A DNA stretch of 38,830 nucleotides from assembly GCA_937921305.1 (NCBI GenBank), contig CAKZSU010000003.1, positions 1 to 38,830 of the forward strand, in the 5' to 3' direction. A program made the position numbers and the translations under genes. Each line of letters begins with the position of its first letter. Positions within the stretch are counted from its first letter, which is position 1. The DNA comes from an uncultured Patescibacteria group bacterium (lineage in GTDB: Bacteria > Patescibacteriota > Microgenomatia > UBA10105 > UBA927). Positions 14,601 through 22,824 of this stretch are shown here, piece by piece. Under the pieces are notes generated by a model, which was given only the letters and a program-made list of their open reading frames with translations, was not told the origin of the DNA and did not search any database.

Positions 14601-16010
14601 TTATACTCCTTTCTTTCCCAGCACAATATCAATTGTTGGTTGCTCGCCAAATAGTGTTTTTATCGTTCCCGCGATAGCGTCTTTCGCTTGCGGTTCATCC
14701 AATTTTTCTTTATGGAATTTATAAAACGCTTCGATCGTAACTATACCATGTTCCACGCTTTTTGGTCTAGTAGATCGCAAAACTGCGGATACAGAGTGAT
14801 TGCGCGATTTGACTTCTTGAATAACATCATTCCAATGTTCTGCGAGTTTTTCTAGTGAAAGCGATTGAAGTTTATCTTGTTGCGTTTTTTGAGTAGATTG
14901 TTTTTGAGAGGATTGTTGTTCGTCTTCCTGTTTTCTAGAAGATGAACGAGATAATGAAGAAGCATTTTGGGGGGGTGATGTTGTGGTTGTTATGTATTCC
15001 AATATCGCGAGTTCTAACGCTAAATCGGGAAAGACATTGCCTCGAATTGTTTGATGAAATCGAAGAAGCGTTTCGAGTAATCGTCGAAGGTCGTGGAGGT
15101 TCCACAATTGGTGATCCGATGTCATCACGCGCTCGATGAGCATCCGGTGAAGATACTTGATAAGTTGTTCATAGAAATCTTTAATATCCACGCCTTGTTT
15201 TTTGAGATCGTCTATTTGTTGTATGAGCTCCGGAGCATTCTGTTTTTGGATATATTGAATAAATGACAGCACTTGTTGATGTTCGGGAAGGGAGAGAATC
15301 TTTCGTACAGTTTCTTCCGTGATCTCTTGAGACTCAAGGCTTGCTTGTTCAAGAAGTTTTACTGCATCTCGAAATGAACCATCGGAGAATTCCGCAATGA
15401 TGTGGAGCGCGTCGTCTGTTGCTTGAAATCCTTCCCCTTTAACGATTCGCCGGAGCGAATCAAGCAGCTCTTTCATGGTCGGTTTTTTGAATTGTAGGAT
15501 AAGACATCGCGATTGGATGGTTTGCGGGACTTTGTGCGGGTCGGTCGTTGCCAGAATAAATACGGCGTGCTTCGGCGGTTCTTCAAGCGTCTTTAGTAGC
15601 GCGTTGAACGCGCCTATAGAGAGCATATGCACTTCATCGATAATATAAATTTTCCATTTCGCCTCAACAGGAGCGAGAAGGATTTTATCTTTTATGTCTC
15701 GGATATTATCTACACCGGTGTTGCTTGCCGCGTCGATTTCAAGCACATCAATCGCTTTTCCCTCTCCTATTTTTTTACACATGTCACAGTCCCCGCATGG
15801 TTCTCCAGTTTTTTTTGGTGTAACGCAATTAAACAGCTTGGCAATGATTCGAGCTGTGGTTGTTTTTCCTATTCCTCTCGGGCCGGTAAGGAAATACGCG
15901 TGCGGAAGGTCTTCCTTCTTCTTTGACAATAACGACGCGATGAGTTTTCTCACTTGTTCATTGTCGATTTCTTCAAGTGTTCTTGGTCGATAAGTGTTGT
16001 AAAAGCTCAT
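14601..16010 (-). CDS. dnaX: DNA polymerase III subunit tau/gamma
   Basis: Clamp-loader ATPase of 469 residues. Walker A is GPRGIGKTT (about 43-51). The zinc module CVTPKKTGEPCGDCDMC lies at 62-78, Walker B DEVHML at 125-130, and sensor 1 ATTDPHKVP near 154-162. A domain III helical collar runs to about residue 340. A low-complexity linker (SSSRKQEDEQQSSQKQST, about 360-378) and a small C-terminal domain follow. A run of seven C on the coding strand (plus 14975-14969) lies exactly at the domain III/linker border. It lies 12 nt after ybeY. Confidence 0.95.
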   Translation of the reverse strand: MSFYNTYRPRTLEEIDNEQVRKLIASLLSKKKEDLPHAYFLTGPRGIGKTTTARIIAKLFNCVTPKKTGEPCGDCDMCKKIGEGKAIDVLEIDAASNTGVDNIRDIKDKILLAPVEAKWKIYIIDEVHMLSIGAFNALLKTLEEPPKHAVFILATTDPHKVPQTIQSRCLILQFKKPTMKELLDSLRRIVKGEGFQATDDALHIIAEFSDGSFRDAVKLLEQASLESQEITEETVRKILSLPEHQQVLSFIQYIQKQNAPELIQQIDDLKKQGVDIKDFYEQLIKYLHRMLIERVMTSDHQLWNLHDLRRLLETLLRFHQTIRGNVFPDLALELAILEYITTTTSPPQNASSLSRSSSRKQEDEQQSSQKQSTQKTQQDKLQSLSLEKLAEHWNDVIQEVKSRNHSVSAVLRSTRPKSVEHGIVTIEAFYKFHKEKLDEPQAKDAIAGTIKTLFGEQPTIDIVLGKKGV

Positions 16011-16022
16011 ATGATGAAGGAT

Positions 16023-16418
16023 TTATTCATCATGATGGATTCCCATCAAATGATCAAGCCCATGAAGGACAAGTTGTTGTATTTTTTCGTCAATAAATGT
16101 GTGTTCTTCTGCGGCTTCCTTGACCGCTTGCGGATAAGAGACAACGATATCTCCGAGATATAGGACGTTGTTTGGCGGTTGAGGAAATGGCGGAGTGGGT
16201 TGCGTCGGATCGTTTTGAGGAAAGGATAGCACATCGGTTTTGTCGTTGATATTTCTATACATCGCGTTGAGCTTCTTCATTTGCCGGTCTCCGCAGATAA
16301 CAATGCTAACTTCGCATTCTTTGACTAATCGTTGTTTTAATACTCGTTCTACCGCTTCTTTAATCTTTTTTTTGTTTACCGGAAAATGCGTTGAAGTTTT
16401 AATAATAATCGAATACAT
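16023..16418 (-). CDS. ybeY: rRNA maturation endoribonuclease YbeY
   Basis: A zinc RNase involved in 16S rRNA 3'-end maturation and ribosome quality control. The H3xH5xH zinc motif is intact (HGLDHLMGIHH), as are TDVLSFPQ and YLGDIVVSYPQA. The protein is 131 residues from ATG 16418. The frame is open upstream to 16469, but that part overlaps yqeY and lacks family features. It ends right after the zinc motif (HHDE), so the usual acidic C-terminal helix is missing. It lies 4 nt after yqeY. Confidence 0.93.
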   Translation of the reverse strand: MYSIIIKTSTHFPVNKKKIKEAVERVLKQRLVKECEVSIVICGDRQMKKLNAMYRNINDKTDVLSFPQNDPTQPTPPFPQPPNNVLYLGDIVVSYPQAVKEAAEEHTFIDEKIQQLVLHGLDHLMGIHHDE

Positions 16419-16422
16419 AGCG

Positions 16423-16869
16423 CTATTGTTGTAATAATGATTGAAGGATAGTGGAAACGCGTTTCCCATCCGCTCTTCCCTGAACGAGTTGCATCGCTTG
16501 CTTCATGAGTGTTCCCATGTGTCTCTCTCCGTTTGCAAGAAGCGGTTCAAGCAATGCTTTCAATTCCTCATCGGAAAGGTCTTTTGGAAGAAATGATTGA
16601 AGAATTGCTCGTTCTTGTTCTTCTTTTTCCACAAGATCGGTTCTTCCAGCTTTTGAAAACGCTTCGATTGATTCTTGTCTCGTTTTTACCTGCTTTCTAA
16701 TGACATCAACAATGTCTTGATCAGTTATCTGCTTCTCTCCACGAGGGCCATATTTGGCAATGCCGACGTTTCGGATTGCGGAGAGCAAAAATCGCAATGT
16801 TTCGACTCGACGCGTATCGCGAGCTTTTAGCGCTTCTGTTGTCTGTTGTCTAATTTCATCAAGAAGCAT
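16423..16869 (-). CDS. yqeY: GatB/YqeY domain protein
   Basis: A 148-residue all-helical protein of the YqeY family, related to the tRNA-binding tail of GatB amidotransferase. It may bind tRNA or act in tRNA-dependent amidation, but its exact role is unknown. Family marks are ALKARDTRRVETLRFLLSAI, IRKQVKTRQESIEAFSKAGR, ERAILQSFLP and QGRADGKRVS near the end. It sits between rpsU and ybeY; rpsU-yqeY neighbours are common in bacteria. Confidence 0.93.
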   Translation of the reverse strand: MLLDEIRQQTTEALKARDTRRVETLRFLLSAIRNVGIAKYGPRGEKQITDQDIVDVIRKQVKTRQESIEAFSKAGRTDLVEKEEQERAILQSFLPKDLSDEELKALLEPLLANGERHMGTLMKQAMQLVQGRADGKRVSTILQSLLQQ

Positions 16870-16878
16870 ACTGTTGGA

Positions 16879-17067
16879 TTATCCTCTTGTTCCTTGTCGG
16901 ATTTTTCTGGCAAGTTCTTTTTTCTTTTCCTTTCGTATTTCCGCTGGTTTTACATAAAATTCTTTTCGTTTGATGTCTTGGATAATTCCTTCTGTCAGTA
17001 CTTTTCGTGTAAACTTTCGAATCAATGTGTCTGATGTTTCCCCTGGTTGTGCTTTTACAACCACCAT
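16879..17067 (-). CDS. rpsU: 30S ribosomal protein bS21
   Basis: A small basic ribosomal protein of 62 residues. MVVVKAQPGETSDTLIRKFT is the typical opening with the S21 R-K-F motif, followed by a lysine/arginine-rich helix. I start at ATG 17067; the frame is open to 17121, but that part runs back through the leader. The leader carries a 7-bp hairpin directly before a GGGGG Shine-Dalgarno-like run, and TAGG lies 6 nt before the ATG. Confidence 0.93.
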   Translation of the reverse strand: MVVVKAQPGETSDTLIRKFTRKVLTEGIIQDIKRKEFYVKPAEIRKEKKKELARKIRQGTRG

Positions 17068-17084
17068 AAACAACCTACACCCCC

Positions 17085-17118
17085 TTTCACATAGTGTGAA
17101 AACACTTTCTATAGTATA
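17085..17118 (-). promoter_or_regulatory. rpsU promoter and leader hairpin
   Basis: On the minus strand a TATACT (17118-17113) is followed by a leader of about 40 nt. Inside it, TTTCACA (17101-17095 in transcript order pairs with 17091-17085) forms a 7-bp stem with a CTA loop that abuts the G-rich ribosome-binding region. This could be a protein operator or a translation-controlling hairpin; it is inferred from sequence only. Confidence 0.45.
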
Positions 17119-17164
17119 CAAGAAAATGGAAAATGAAGAAAGAAGTTAGCAATAAAAAGATTTC

Positions 17165-17491
17165 TTACAATCCTCTTTCTTTTTCTATACTTCCTAAAAT
17201 ATGAAGATGAAAATGATCGATCATCGCTGCGCCTTTGCCATTGTTGACTAGTCGATATGCCGCTATCTTTCGATTCGCGATGACTATTTTCGCTGTCTCG
17301 AGAATATGGAGAAGAAGATCGTTAGGCATCTCAAGAAATTCCGCGTAATGCGCTTTGGGAATGATGAGAAGATGGACCGGTGCTTGAGGGTGAATATCTG
17401 AAATAACGATGCAGGCGTCAGTTTCGTGAATTGGTTCACTTGGAATTTTTTTTCCGACAATATCGCAAAAAATGCACTGCACAATCTTCAT
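17165..17491 (-). CDS. HIT family nucleotide-binding protein
   Basis: Histidine-triad hydrolases split nucleotide phosphoramidates and similar AMP conjugates. The protein is 108 residues. The HxHxH triad is HFHLHIL (H93, H95, H97), and the N-terminal CIFCDIVGKKIPSEPIHETD is typical of the bacterial HinT branch, with a CxxC that may bind zinc. I start at ATG 17491, 1 nt after the DHH-like gene stop; the longer frame to 17518 would overlap it. Confidence 0.93.
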   Translation of the reverse strand: MKIVQCIFCDIVGKKIPSEPIHETDACIVISDIHPQAPVHLLIIPKAHYAEFLEMPNDLLLHILETAKIVIANRKIAAYRLVNNGKGAAMIDHFHLHILGSIEKERGL

Positions 17492-17492
17492 G

Positions 17493-18323
17493 TTACTGGA
17501 TTGCTTTCGTGAGATCAATGATTTCTTGTAAAGAAAGCTTGGTTGGTTTCATGGTTGGATTTTTTGTGCTTCCATTCAAAATCATATGCTTGCTTGCGTG
17601 CAAGAACCATGTTGCGTCGGGATCTCGTTCTTTGAGACGTTCATACAACGATGTTAAATCAATGGATGGAGTCGGGAGTGACTTAATGCGAACATACGAT
17701 TTTTTTGGATCCTTTCGAATCACGAGGTGGTACCCAGATTTTTGGGCAAGATGAATCACATCGTCATTTGTCGTTTCTGCGCCAAGCGTTTTTCCAAAGA
17801 TCGTTTCAAACGGTATTCCTTTTTCTGCAAGCTCTCGTTCTGCCCATATACGATTTTGGATTGTTTTATATACGCTGTCGAGCGCTTCCATGCCAAGAGA
17901 CATGATTTTCTGTGGATCATCGTGATATATAAGTCTCCATCCGTCAATGATTGCGGCGAGATGAAAATGCCAATAATCAGCGGTGGGGTTGGGATAAAAC
18001 ACTTCGGCAAAATGATCAACATCGTTTACTACGTTTACAAGTCGTTCGAGCGCCTTATCTTCGCCGTGGTATGATTTGACTTCTTCATATACAAGCATCG
18101 CGGCGCAAATATTTTCATTGGTTTGATGGTGATCGAATGTTCCAAATCCTGTATCGACATGAATAATATTCGGGTCGGCATCCGGCGGAGCGTTATGTAA
18201 TGTTGTTCCTGCAGGAACAAATGCGATTGTCGCTTCCTCCCAATTTGGAAAGAATGTCTTGATAAGCCAGACGCTTGCAATCGCGTCTAAGTCTGGTCCG
18301 ATATGTGTGACTATGGTTTTCAT
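17493..18323 (-). CDS. DHH/MYG1-like phosphoesterase-fold protein of unknown substrate
   Basis: A 276-residue protein. The N-terminus THIGPDLDAIASVWLIKTFF resembles the DHH-family H-x-x-x-D-x-D-A motif, and GFGTFDHHQTN (about residues 58-68) supplies the D-H-H. Another conserved-looking stretch, VNDVDHFAE, follows. The C-terminal third (RKDPKKSYVRIKSLPTPSID, then TWFLHASKHMILNGS) resembles parts of MYG1-type and related proteins. I cannot name the substrate; nuclease or nucleotide phosphodiesterase activity is plausible. I start at ATG 18323, 8 nt after the proS stop. Confidence 0.7.
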   Translation of the reverse strand: MKTIVTHIGPDLDAIASVWLIKTFFPNWEEATIAFVPAGTTLHNAPPDADPNIIHVDTGFGTFDHHQTNENICAAMLVYEEVKSYHGEDKALERLVNVVNDVDHFAEVFYPNPTADYWHFHLAAIIDGWRLIYHDDPQKIMSLGMEALDSVYKTIQNRIWAERELAEKGIPFETIFGKTLGAETTNDDVIHLAQKSGYHLVIRKDPKKSYVRIKSLPTPSIDLTSLYERLKERDPDATWFLHASKHMILNGSTKNPTMKPTKLSLQEIIDLTKAIQ

Positions 18324-18331
18324 AGTATGCG

Positions 18332-19774
18332 TCAATATGCTTGCGCAAAGATCCACCGGCGTTTCGCTTCTTTTCCGCAAGAGACGCATGACCCAGATTC
18401 TTCCGGCGCGTCAAGAGGGAGACATCGCGTCGTCGCTTTTGTTTCTTCTTTGATTTTTTCTTCGCATATTGGAGATTCACACCAAAACGCGCGGATAAAC
18501 CCTCGTTTGTCGTTCATAATAGATTGAAATTCTTTATACGAAGACACATCTGTTGTATTCGCTTGTTGAAATACAAGAGCTTTCTCGTACAGATTTCGCT
18601 GTATAGCGCCTAAGAGTTCTTGTGTTTTAATAAGCATGTCCGATCGATCAATAACGATTTTTTCGCCAGTGTCTCGTCTGGCGATAGTAACGGTCCGATT
18701 CGCGGTTTCTTGAGATCCGACTTCATAGCGAAGCGGAACGCCTTTTACCTCCCATTCATTAAATCGTCGTCCAACGCTTGGTTCGTCTCTATCATCATAT
18801 ATTACTCGAACGCCGCCATTTTTCAGGGTTTCTTGAATATCTTGACAATACACATAAATAAGATTGGCATCGTCGCTTTTTTTATGAATAGGAATGATAA
18901 CAACTTGGATTGGCGCAATCTTTGGGGGAAGAATTAGTCCTTGATCATCTCCATGCGTAAGGAATAATCCGCCGAGGCTTCGCGTGGAAAATCCCCACGA
19001 AGTTTGATAGACATGTTCGCGTGTTCCTTCTTTTGTTTGAAATGTAATCTCAAACGCTGTAGAAAAGTTTTGTTCAAGGTTATGCGATGTGCACGCTTGC
19101 AACGCTTTTCCATCCGGCATGAGCGCTTCGACGGTATAAGTTTTTGCCGCGCCGGCGAATTTTTCTCTTTCGCTTTTTACTCCAGTAACAACAGGAATCG
19201 CGTAGTATTCTTCATACACGGTCTTGTACCAAGAGAGAGCGGTTTTCGCCATTGCTTCTGCTTCTTCATTTGTTGCGTGCGCGGTGTGTCCTTCTTGCCA
19301 AAGGAATTCGAGGGTTCGAAGAAAGAGATGAGTTCGTTTTTCCCATCGGACAACATTGTTCCATTGATTGATAAGGACCGGAAGATCTCTCCAGCTTTGA
19401 ATCCATTTTGCGTACATGACATACATAATCGTTTCTGATGTCGGACGCACAACCAGCGGATCGTCAAGGTCCTCTCCTCCTCCCTTTGTAACTACCGCAA
19501 GCTCCGGAGAAAATCCTTCCACATGTTCTTGTTCTTTTTCCAATAATGAGCATGGAAATAAAAGGGGAAAATACGCGTTTTGGACGCCGTAGTCTTTAAA
19601 TATGCCATCAAGGATGCCTTGAACACGTTCCCAAATCGCGTACCCATACGGGCGGATCACCATAGTTCCTCGAGCTGGTCCATAATCCGCGATTTCCGCT
19701 TTCAAAAGCACATCATTGTACCATTCGGAGATGTTCTGTGATTTCTTTTTGAGTTCTTTTTTTTCAAATATCAT
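18332..19774 (-). CDS. proS: Prolyl-tRNA synthetase, archaeal/eukaryotic type
   Basis: Charges tRNA-Pro. It is 480 residues, the length of the short archaeal/eukaryotic-type ProRS, which lacks the bacterial INS editing domain. Class II motifs are present: motif 2 as RTLEFLWQEGHTAHAT, and motif 3 in the STRSLGGLFLTHGDDQGL region. The anticodon-binding domain runs from about residue 290 to 400. It ends with a zinc-type domain (WCESPIC and CVSCG) and the terminal tyrosine seen in this type. It lies 18 nt after rseP. Confidence 0.95.
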   Translation of the reverse strand: MIFEKKELKKKSQNISEWYNDVLLKAEIADYGPARGTMVIRPYGYAIWERVQGILDGIFKDYGVQNAYFPLLFPCSLLEKEQEHVEGFSPELAVVTKGGGEDLDDPLVVRPTSETIMYVMYAKWIQSWRDLPVLINQWNNVVRWEKRTHLFLRTLEFLWQEGHTAHATNEEAEAMAKTALSWYKTVYEEYYAIPVVTGVKSEREKFAGAAKTYTVEALMPDGKALQACTSHNLEQNFSTAFEITFQTKEGTREHVYQTSWGFSTRSLGGLFLTHGDDQGLILPPKIAPIQVVIIPIHKKSDDANLIYVYCQDIQETLKNGGVRVIYDDRDEPSVGRRFNEWEVKGVPLRYEVGSQETANRTVTIARRDTGEKIVIDRSDMLIKTQELLGAIQRNLYEKALVFQQANTTDVSSYKEFQSIMNDKRGFIRAFWCESPICEEKIKEETKATTRCLPLDAPEESGSCVSCGKEAKRRWIFAQAY

Positions 19775-19792
19775 ATCTGTTGTATTATGTTG

Positions 19793-20926
19793 TTATCCTC
19801 GAGCGATGCGGGAGATATCATTAATGGTGACAAGCGCGATGAAACATAAAAGAATAAGCATGCCAATCTGATGCACATTGCGTTCCCACGATGGATGTAC
19901 TGGCCTTCCGATGACTGCTTCTATGACGATAAATAATAATCGTCCGCCGTCAAGCGCGGGAAATGGAAGAATATTGAGAAGGGCTAAACTGAGAGAAAGA
20001 ATACTTGTGAGATGAAGAACTGCGTTTAAACCAATTTTTGTCGCCTCTCCGGTAATTTGCGCGATTCCCACAGGTCCGGCAATCTCGTTACTAATATTTT
20101 GCCCTGTTAATGCTTTTCCGGGAAGCGACGCGATACCGATCAGCATGTCTCGAGCTCGTTCGATATTGAGTTTTACAGCGTAAAATGGCGCTTGATACCA
20201 CGGATATTGAATAGTTCGAATATCAAATCCGATGCGAATACCCATGGGCCCTTCGTTTTGCGGGTATTCTTTTCTCGGTGTTACAGGAATTCGTATTTCT
20301 TTCCCATCTCGTATTACGATAAGCTTGATTTCTTTTCCAAGGTGTTGGCGTGTTCCCTTAACGAGTTCTTCCGGCAGTCGCGTTGGAAGCGATCGTGTTT
20401 TTCCGTCGTCTGTTTTGTATTCAATTGCGTTGATTTTGTCTCCTGTTTGCAATCCCGCGAGTTGCGCCGGGGTTCCTGGAAGCACTTCTTCTACTGCGAC
20501 GCGAGGCGCTGGTTCTTTTATTCCTTGGGTGATAAGGTATGAAGTGATTCCCACGGCAAGGAGAAAATTCATCATCACGCCCGCGGCGAGAATCGCGACT
20601 CGTTCAAGTTTTGATCGAGCCCAGAAGAATTGTTTGATATTCTTCTCTTTGTATCGTTTTTTCGATTCTTCTATTGAATCTCCGAGTTCGTCCTCTCCGG
20701 CAAGCCGTACAAATCCTCCAATGGGGAGCCAGTTGAGCGACCATTCGTTCTCTGCCCATTTGAATTTTTTTCCAATGATTCTTGGAGGAAGTCCAAAGCC
20801 GAATTCTTCCACTGTTACGCCAATGAGTCGCGCGATAAGGTAATGACCGAGTTCATGAATGAGGACCAAGACGCTTAATACAAGAAAGAATACAATGCCT
20901 GTCTGAAGAAACGATAAAATATCCAT
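19793..20926 (-). CDS. rseP: Site-2 zinc protease RseP family
   Basis: An intramembrane metalloprotease that cuts membrane-bound regulators or leftover signal peptides. It is 377 residues. The zinc motif HELGH (H24, E25, H28) lies in the first membrane helix. One PDZ domain (about 125-215, with LPGTPAQLAGLQTGDKINAI) faces outside. The third-ligand region NILPFPALDGGRLLF lies near residue 320, and there are four membrane helices overall. It has its own promoter (TTGCGA, 17 bp, TAGAAT) and an ATG 8 nt after the -10. Confidence 0.93.
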   Translation of the reverse strand: MDILSFLQTGIVFFLVLSVLVLIHELGHYLIARLIGVTVEEFGFGLPPRIIGKKFKWAENEWSLNWLPIGGFVRLAGEDELGDSIEESKKRYKEKNIKQFFWARSKLERVAILAAGVMMNFLLAVGITSYLITQGIKEPAPRVAVEEVLPGTPAQLAGLQTGDKINAIEYKTDDGKTRSLPTRLPEELVKGTRQHLGKEIKLIVIRDGKEIRIPVTPRKEYPQNEGPMGIRIGFDIRTIQYPWYQAPFYAVKLNIERARDMLIGIASLPGKALTGQNISNEIAGPVGIAQITGEATKIGLNAVLHLTSILSLSLALLNILPFPALDGGRLLFIVIEAVIGRPVHPSWERNVHQIGMLILLCFIALVTINDISRIARG

Positions 20927-20934
20927 GTTCTTCT

Positions 20935-20963
20935 ATTCTAAATATTCTTCGCGATATCGCAAT
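20935..20963 (-). promoter_or_regulatory. rseP promoter with a 10-bp palindrome in its upstream part
   Basis: -35 TTGCGA (20963-20958), 17-bp spacer, -10 TAGAAT (20940-20935), then 8 nt to the ATG. The perfect palindrome GCGATATCGC (20952-20961) covers the end of the -35 and part of the spacer, which is where a repressor site would lie. Confidence 0.5.
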
Positions 20964-20992
20964 AGTAAGAATCCAGTTAATGTAATGACGCG

Positions 20993-21556
20993 TTAAATTT
21001 GGAGGAGCTCCGCTTCTTTTCGTTGTCGAAGCGTCTCAAGTTCTTCCATATATCTGTCTGTAATATCTTGAATGTGTTTTTCCAACATCTTTTTTTGATC
21101 CTCGTTTAGTTCTTTTGCTTCTTCTCGTTTTTTAACATCGTGAAGCATTTCTTGACGAATTTGCCGAATCATGATTTTTCCGGCTTCAAGTTTTGCGTGT
21201 GCAAGTTTTATAAATTCTTTTCTTCGTTCTTCTGTTAGCGGAGGAATAGTAATGCGGACAACTTCTCCGTCAACGATTGGCGTGAGTCCGATATTTTCTT
21301 CTTGAATGCCTCTTGCGATGTCTTCAAGTGTTGATGGATCGAATGGTTGAATAATGAGGGTTTTTGCGTCACTGGTTGTTATTGTAGCAAGCTCCATGAT
21401 TTTCATTTTTGTCGAACCGTTATAGGCATTTATTATAACGTTTTCGACTAATGCTGGCGTCGCTCTTCCAGATCGAATTGTTCCTAGATCTTGCGTTGTC
21501 ACCTCTAGTGCTTTTTTCATTTTTTCTTGGGTGGTTTTGAGGATGTCATCAATCAT
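20993..21556 (-). CDS. frr: Ribosome recycling factor
   Basis: Splits post-termination ribosomes together with EF-G. It is 187 residues, the normal length. The family opening TTQDLGTIRSGRATPALVEN, the middle EEGEVVRI-like strand (here DGEVVRITIPPLTEERRKEF), and the long C-terminal coiled coil are all present. It follows tsf directly; the pyrH gene that usually lies between is absent. Confidence 0.97.
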   Translation of the reverse strand: MIDDILKTTQEKMKKALEVTTQDLGTIRSGRATPALVENVIINAYNGSTKMKIMELATITTSDAKTLIIQPFDPSTLEDIARGIQEENIGLTPIVDGEVVRITIPPLTEERRKEFIKLAHAKLEAGKIMIRQIRQEMLHDVKKREEAKELNEDQKKMLEKHIQDITDRYMEELETLRQRKEAELLQI

Positions 21557-21565
21557 AGGTATAGT

Positions 21566-22024
21566 TTACTGCCCCACTTCCATTCTGGCAAATCGCGCTA
21601 TGGTGATGTTCTCTCCAACTTTTGCAATGACGCTTTTGATTAGCTGTTCAATCGTTAGTTTTGGATCTCGAATATATTCAGATTGAAGCAACTCTTGAAT
21701 ATCTTTTGGATTCATTGCCGCGATTTGCATGCTTATTTCTTTTGCAAGATGTTTAAAATCATCGGTTCTTGCCACAAAATCTGTTTCACATCGAATATCT
21801 AAAAGAACGCCTACTTTATTAGTCGCATGAATATAAGCGTAGATAATGCCTTCTGCGGTTTCTTTTCCTTCTTTTTTCTTTGCTTTTTCTAACCCTCGTT
21901 CTTGAAGCAATTGTTTTGCTTTGTCATATTCGTTATTTGCGTCTTCCAACGCTTGTCGGCAATCTGCGATACCAGCCCCTGTTTCTTCACGAAGTTTTTT
22001 TAATAATTCAATCGGAACATTCAT
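21566..22024 (-). CDS. tsf: Elongation factor Ts, short form
   Basis: Nucleotide-exchange factor for EF-Tu. It is 152 residues, much shorter than the 280-residue E. coli form. It keeps the N-terminal UBA-like helix bundle (LLKKLREETGAGIADCRQAL) and the EF-Tu-contacting TDFVARTDDF loop. One core subdomain is present and the coiled-coil insert is missing. Short EF-Ts forms are known in Thermus and in reduced genomes. ATG 22024 overlaps the rpsB stop (ATGA). Confidence 0.95.
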   Translation of the reverse strand: MNVPIELLKKLREETGAGIADCRQALEDANNEYDKAKQLLQERGLEKAKKKEGKETAEGIIYAYIHATNKVGVLLDIRCETDFVARTDDFKHLAKEISMQIAAMNPKDIQELLQSEYIRDPKLTIEQLIKSVIAKVGENITIARFARMEVGQ

Positions 22025-22824
22025 GCTGCCCCCTCCTCGTCTTGTTGTTCTTCTTGTTTTTTTGTTTGCTTTTTTTGCTTTGTTTTTTTTGTTTCTTCTT
22101 TTGGTTGAGTTTTGATTTTTTCTTTTTGTTCTTCTTTTTCTTGTTGTTCTTTTCCTTCTCGATACGCTTCTGTTAGCGCGTCAATGATGTATGTGATAGA
22201 TCCGATCGCATCGTCATTTGCTGGGATTGGATAGTCGACAAGAGATGGGTTAACATTTGTATCTACGATCGCGATAACAGTAACGCCGATTCGTTTTGCT
22301 TCTTTTATTGCCGCATCTTCCTTTTTTGCGTCTGTGATGCAAATCGCTCGTGGAAGATTTCCTAGTTTTAAGACTCCTTCGTATGTCGCTTTCAATCGTT
22401 CAAGGTGTTTTGTTAATCTTACTTGTTCATGTTTTGGAAATTTTTGCCATTCATTTGCGTCTTTTTCTTGTTGCATGCGATTTGCTTTTGCAACATTTTG
22501 TCTAATGCTTTCCCAATTTGTCAGAAATCCTCCGATCCACCGTTCAATAAGGTACGGCGCTCCAGCTTTCTGAGCGTATTCTTTTACAACGCTTTTTGCT
22601 TGCCGTTTTGTTCCAACAAACAGTATCTCATGACCTTCCATAGCGAATTGTTTTACCGCTTCTCGAGCTTCTTCAAGAGATTGTTTTGTTTTCGCAAGAT
22701 CGATGATATGAATGCCATCTTTAACGGTGTAAATGTATTCTTCCATTTTTGGATCCCATTTTTCCGCTTTGTGTCCGAAGTGGCATCCCGCTTGCAATAA
22801 ATCTTCAAGAGCAATTTGTTTCAT
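22021..22824 (-). CDS. rpsB: 30S ribosomal protein uS2
   Basis: A 267-residue ribosomal protein. Typical segments are LLQAGCHFGHKAEKWDPKME, IHIIDLAKTKQSLEEA, FVGTKRQAK, RWIGGFLTNW and IAIVDTNVNPSLVDYPIPAN (near residue 190). The last 50 residues are a Lys/Glu/Gln-rich tail (KTKQKKQTKKQEEQQ), longer than usual. I start at ATG 22824. A GTG at 22881 is in frame but lies in the leader and would translate through a strong hairpin. Confidence 0.95.
   Translation of the reverse strand: MKQIALEDLLQAGCHFGHKAEKWDPKMEEYIYTVKDGIHIIDLAKTKQSLEEAREAVKQFAMEGHEILFVGTKRQAKSVVKEYAQKAGAPYLIERWIGGFLTNWESIRQNVAKANRMQQEKDANEWQKFPKHEQVRLTKHLERLKATYEGVLKLGNLPRAICITDAKKEDAAIKEAKRIGVTVIAIVDTNVNPSLVDYPIPANDDAIGSITYIIDALTEAYREGKEQQEKEEQKEKIKTQPKEETKKTKQKKQTKKQEEQQDEEGAA

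Noticed and set aside
19004-19438. 144-codon plus-strand open frame
   Set aside because: Antisense to proS, whose motifs are intact.
21880-22176. Phe/Leu-rich plus-strand open frame looking like a membrane protein
   Set aside because: It is the antisense shadow of the Lys/Glu/Gln-rich tail of rpsB and the start of tsf.
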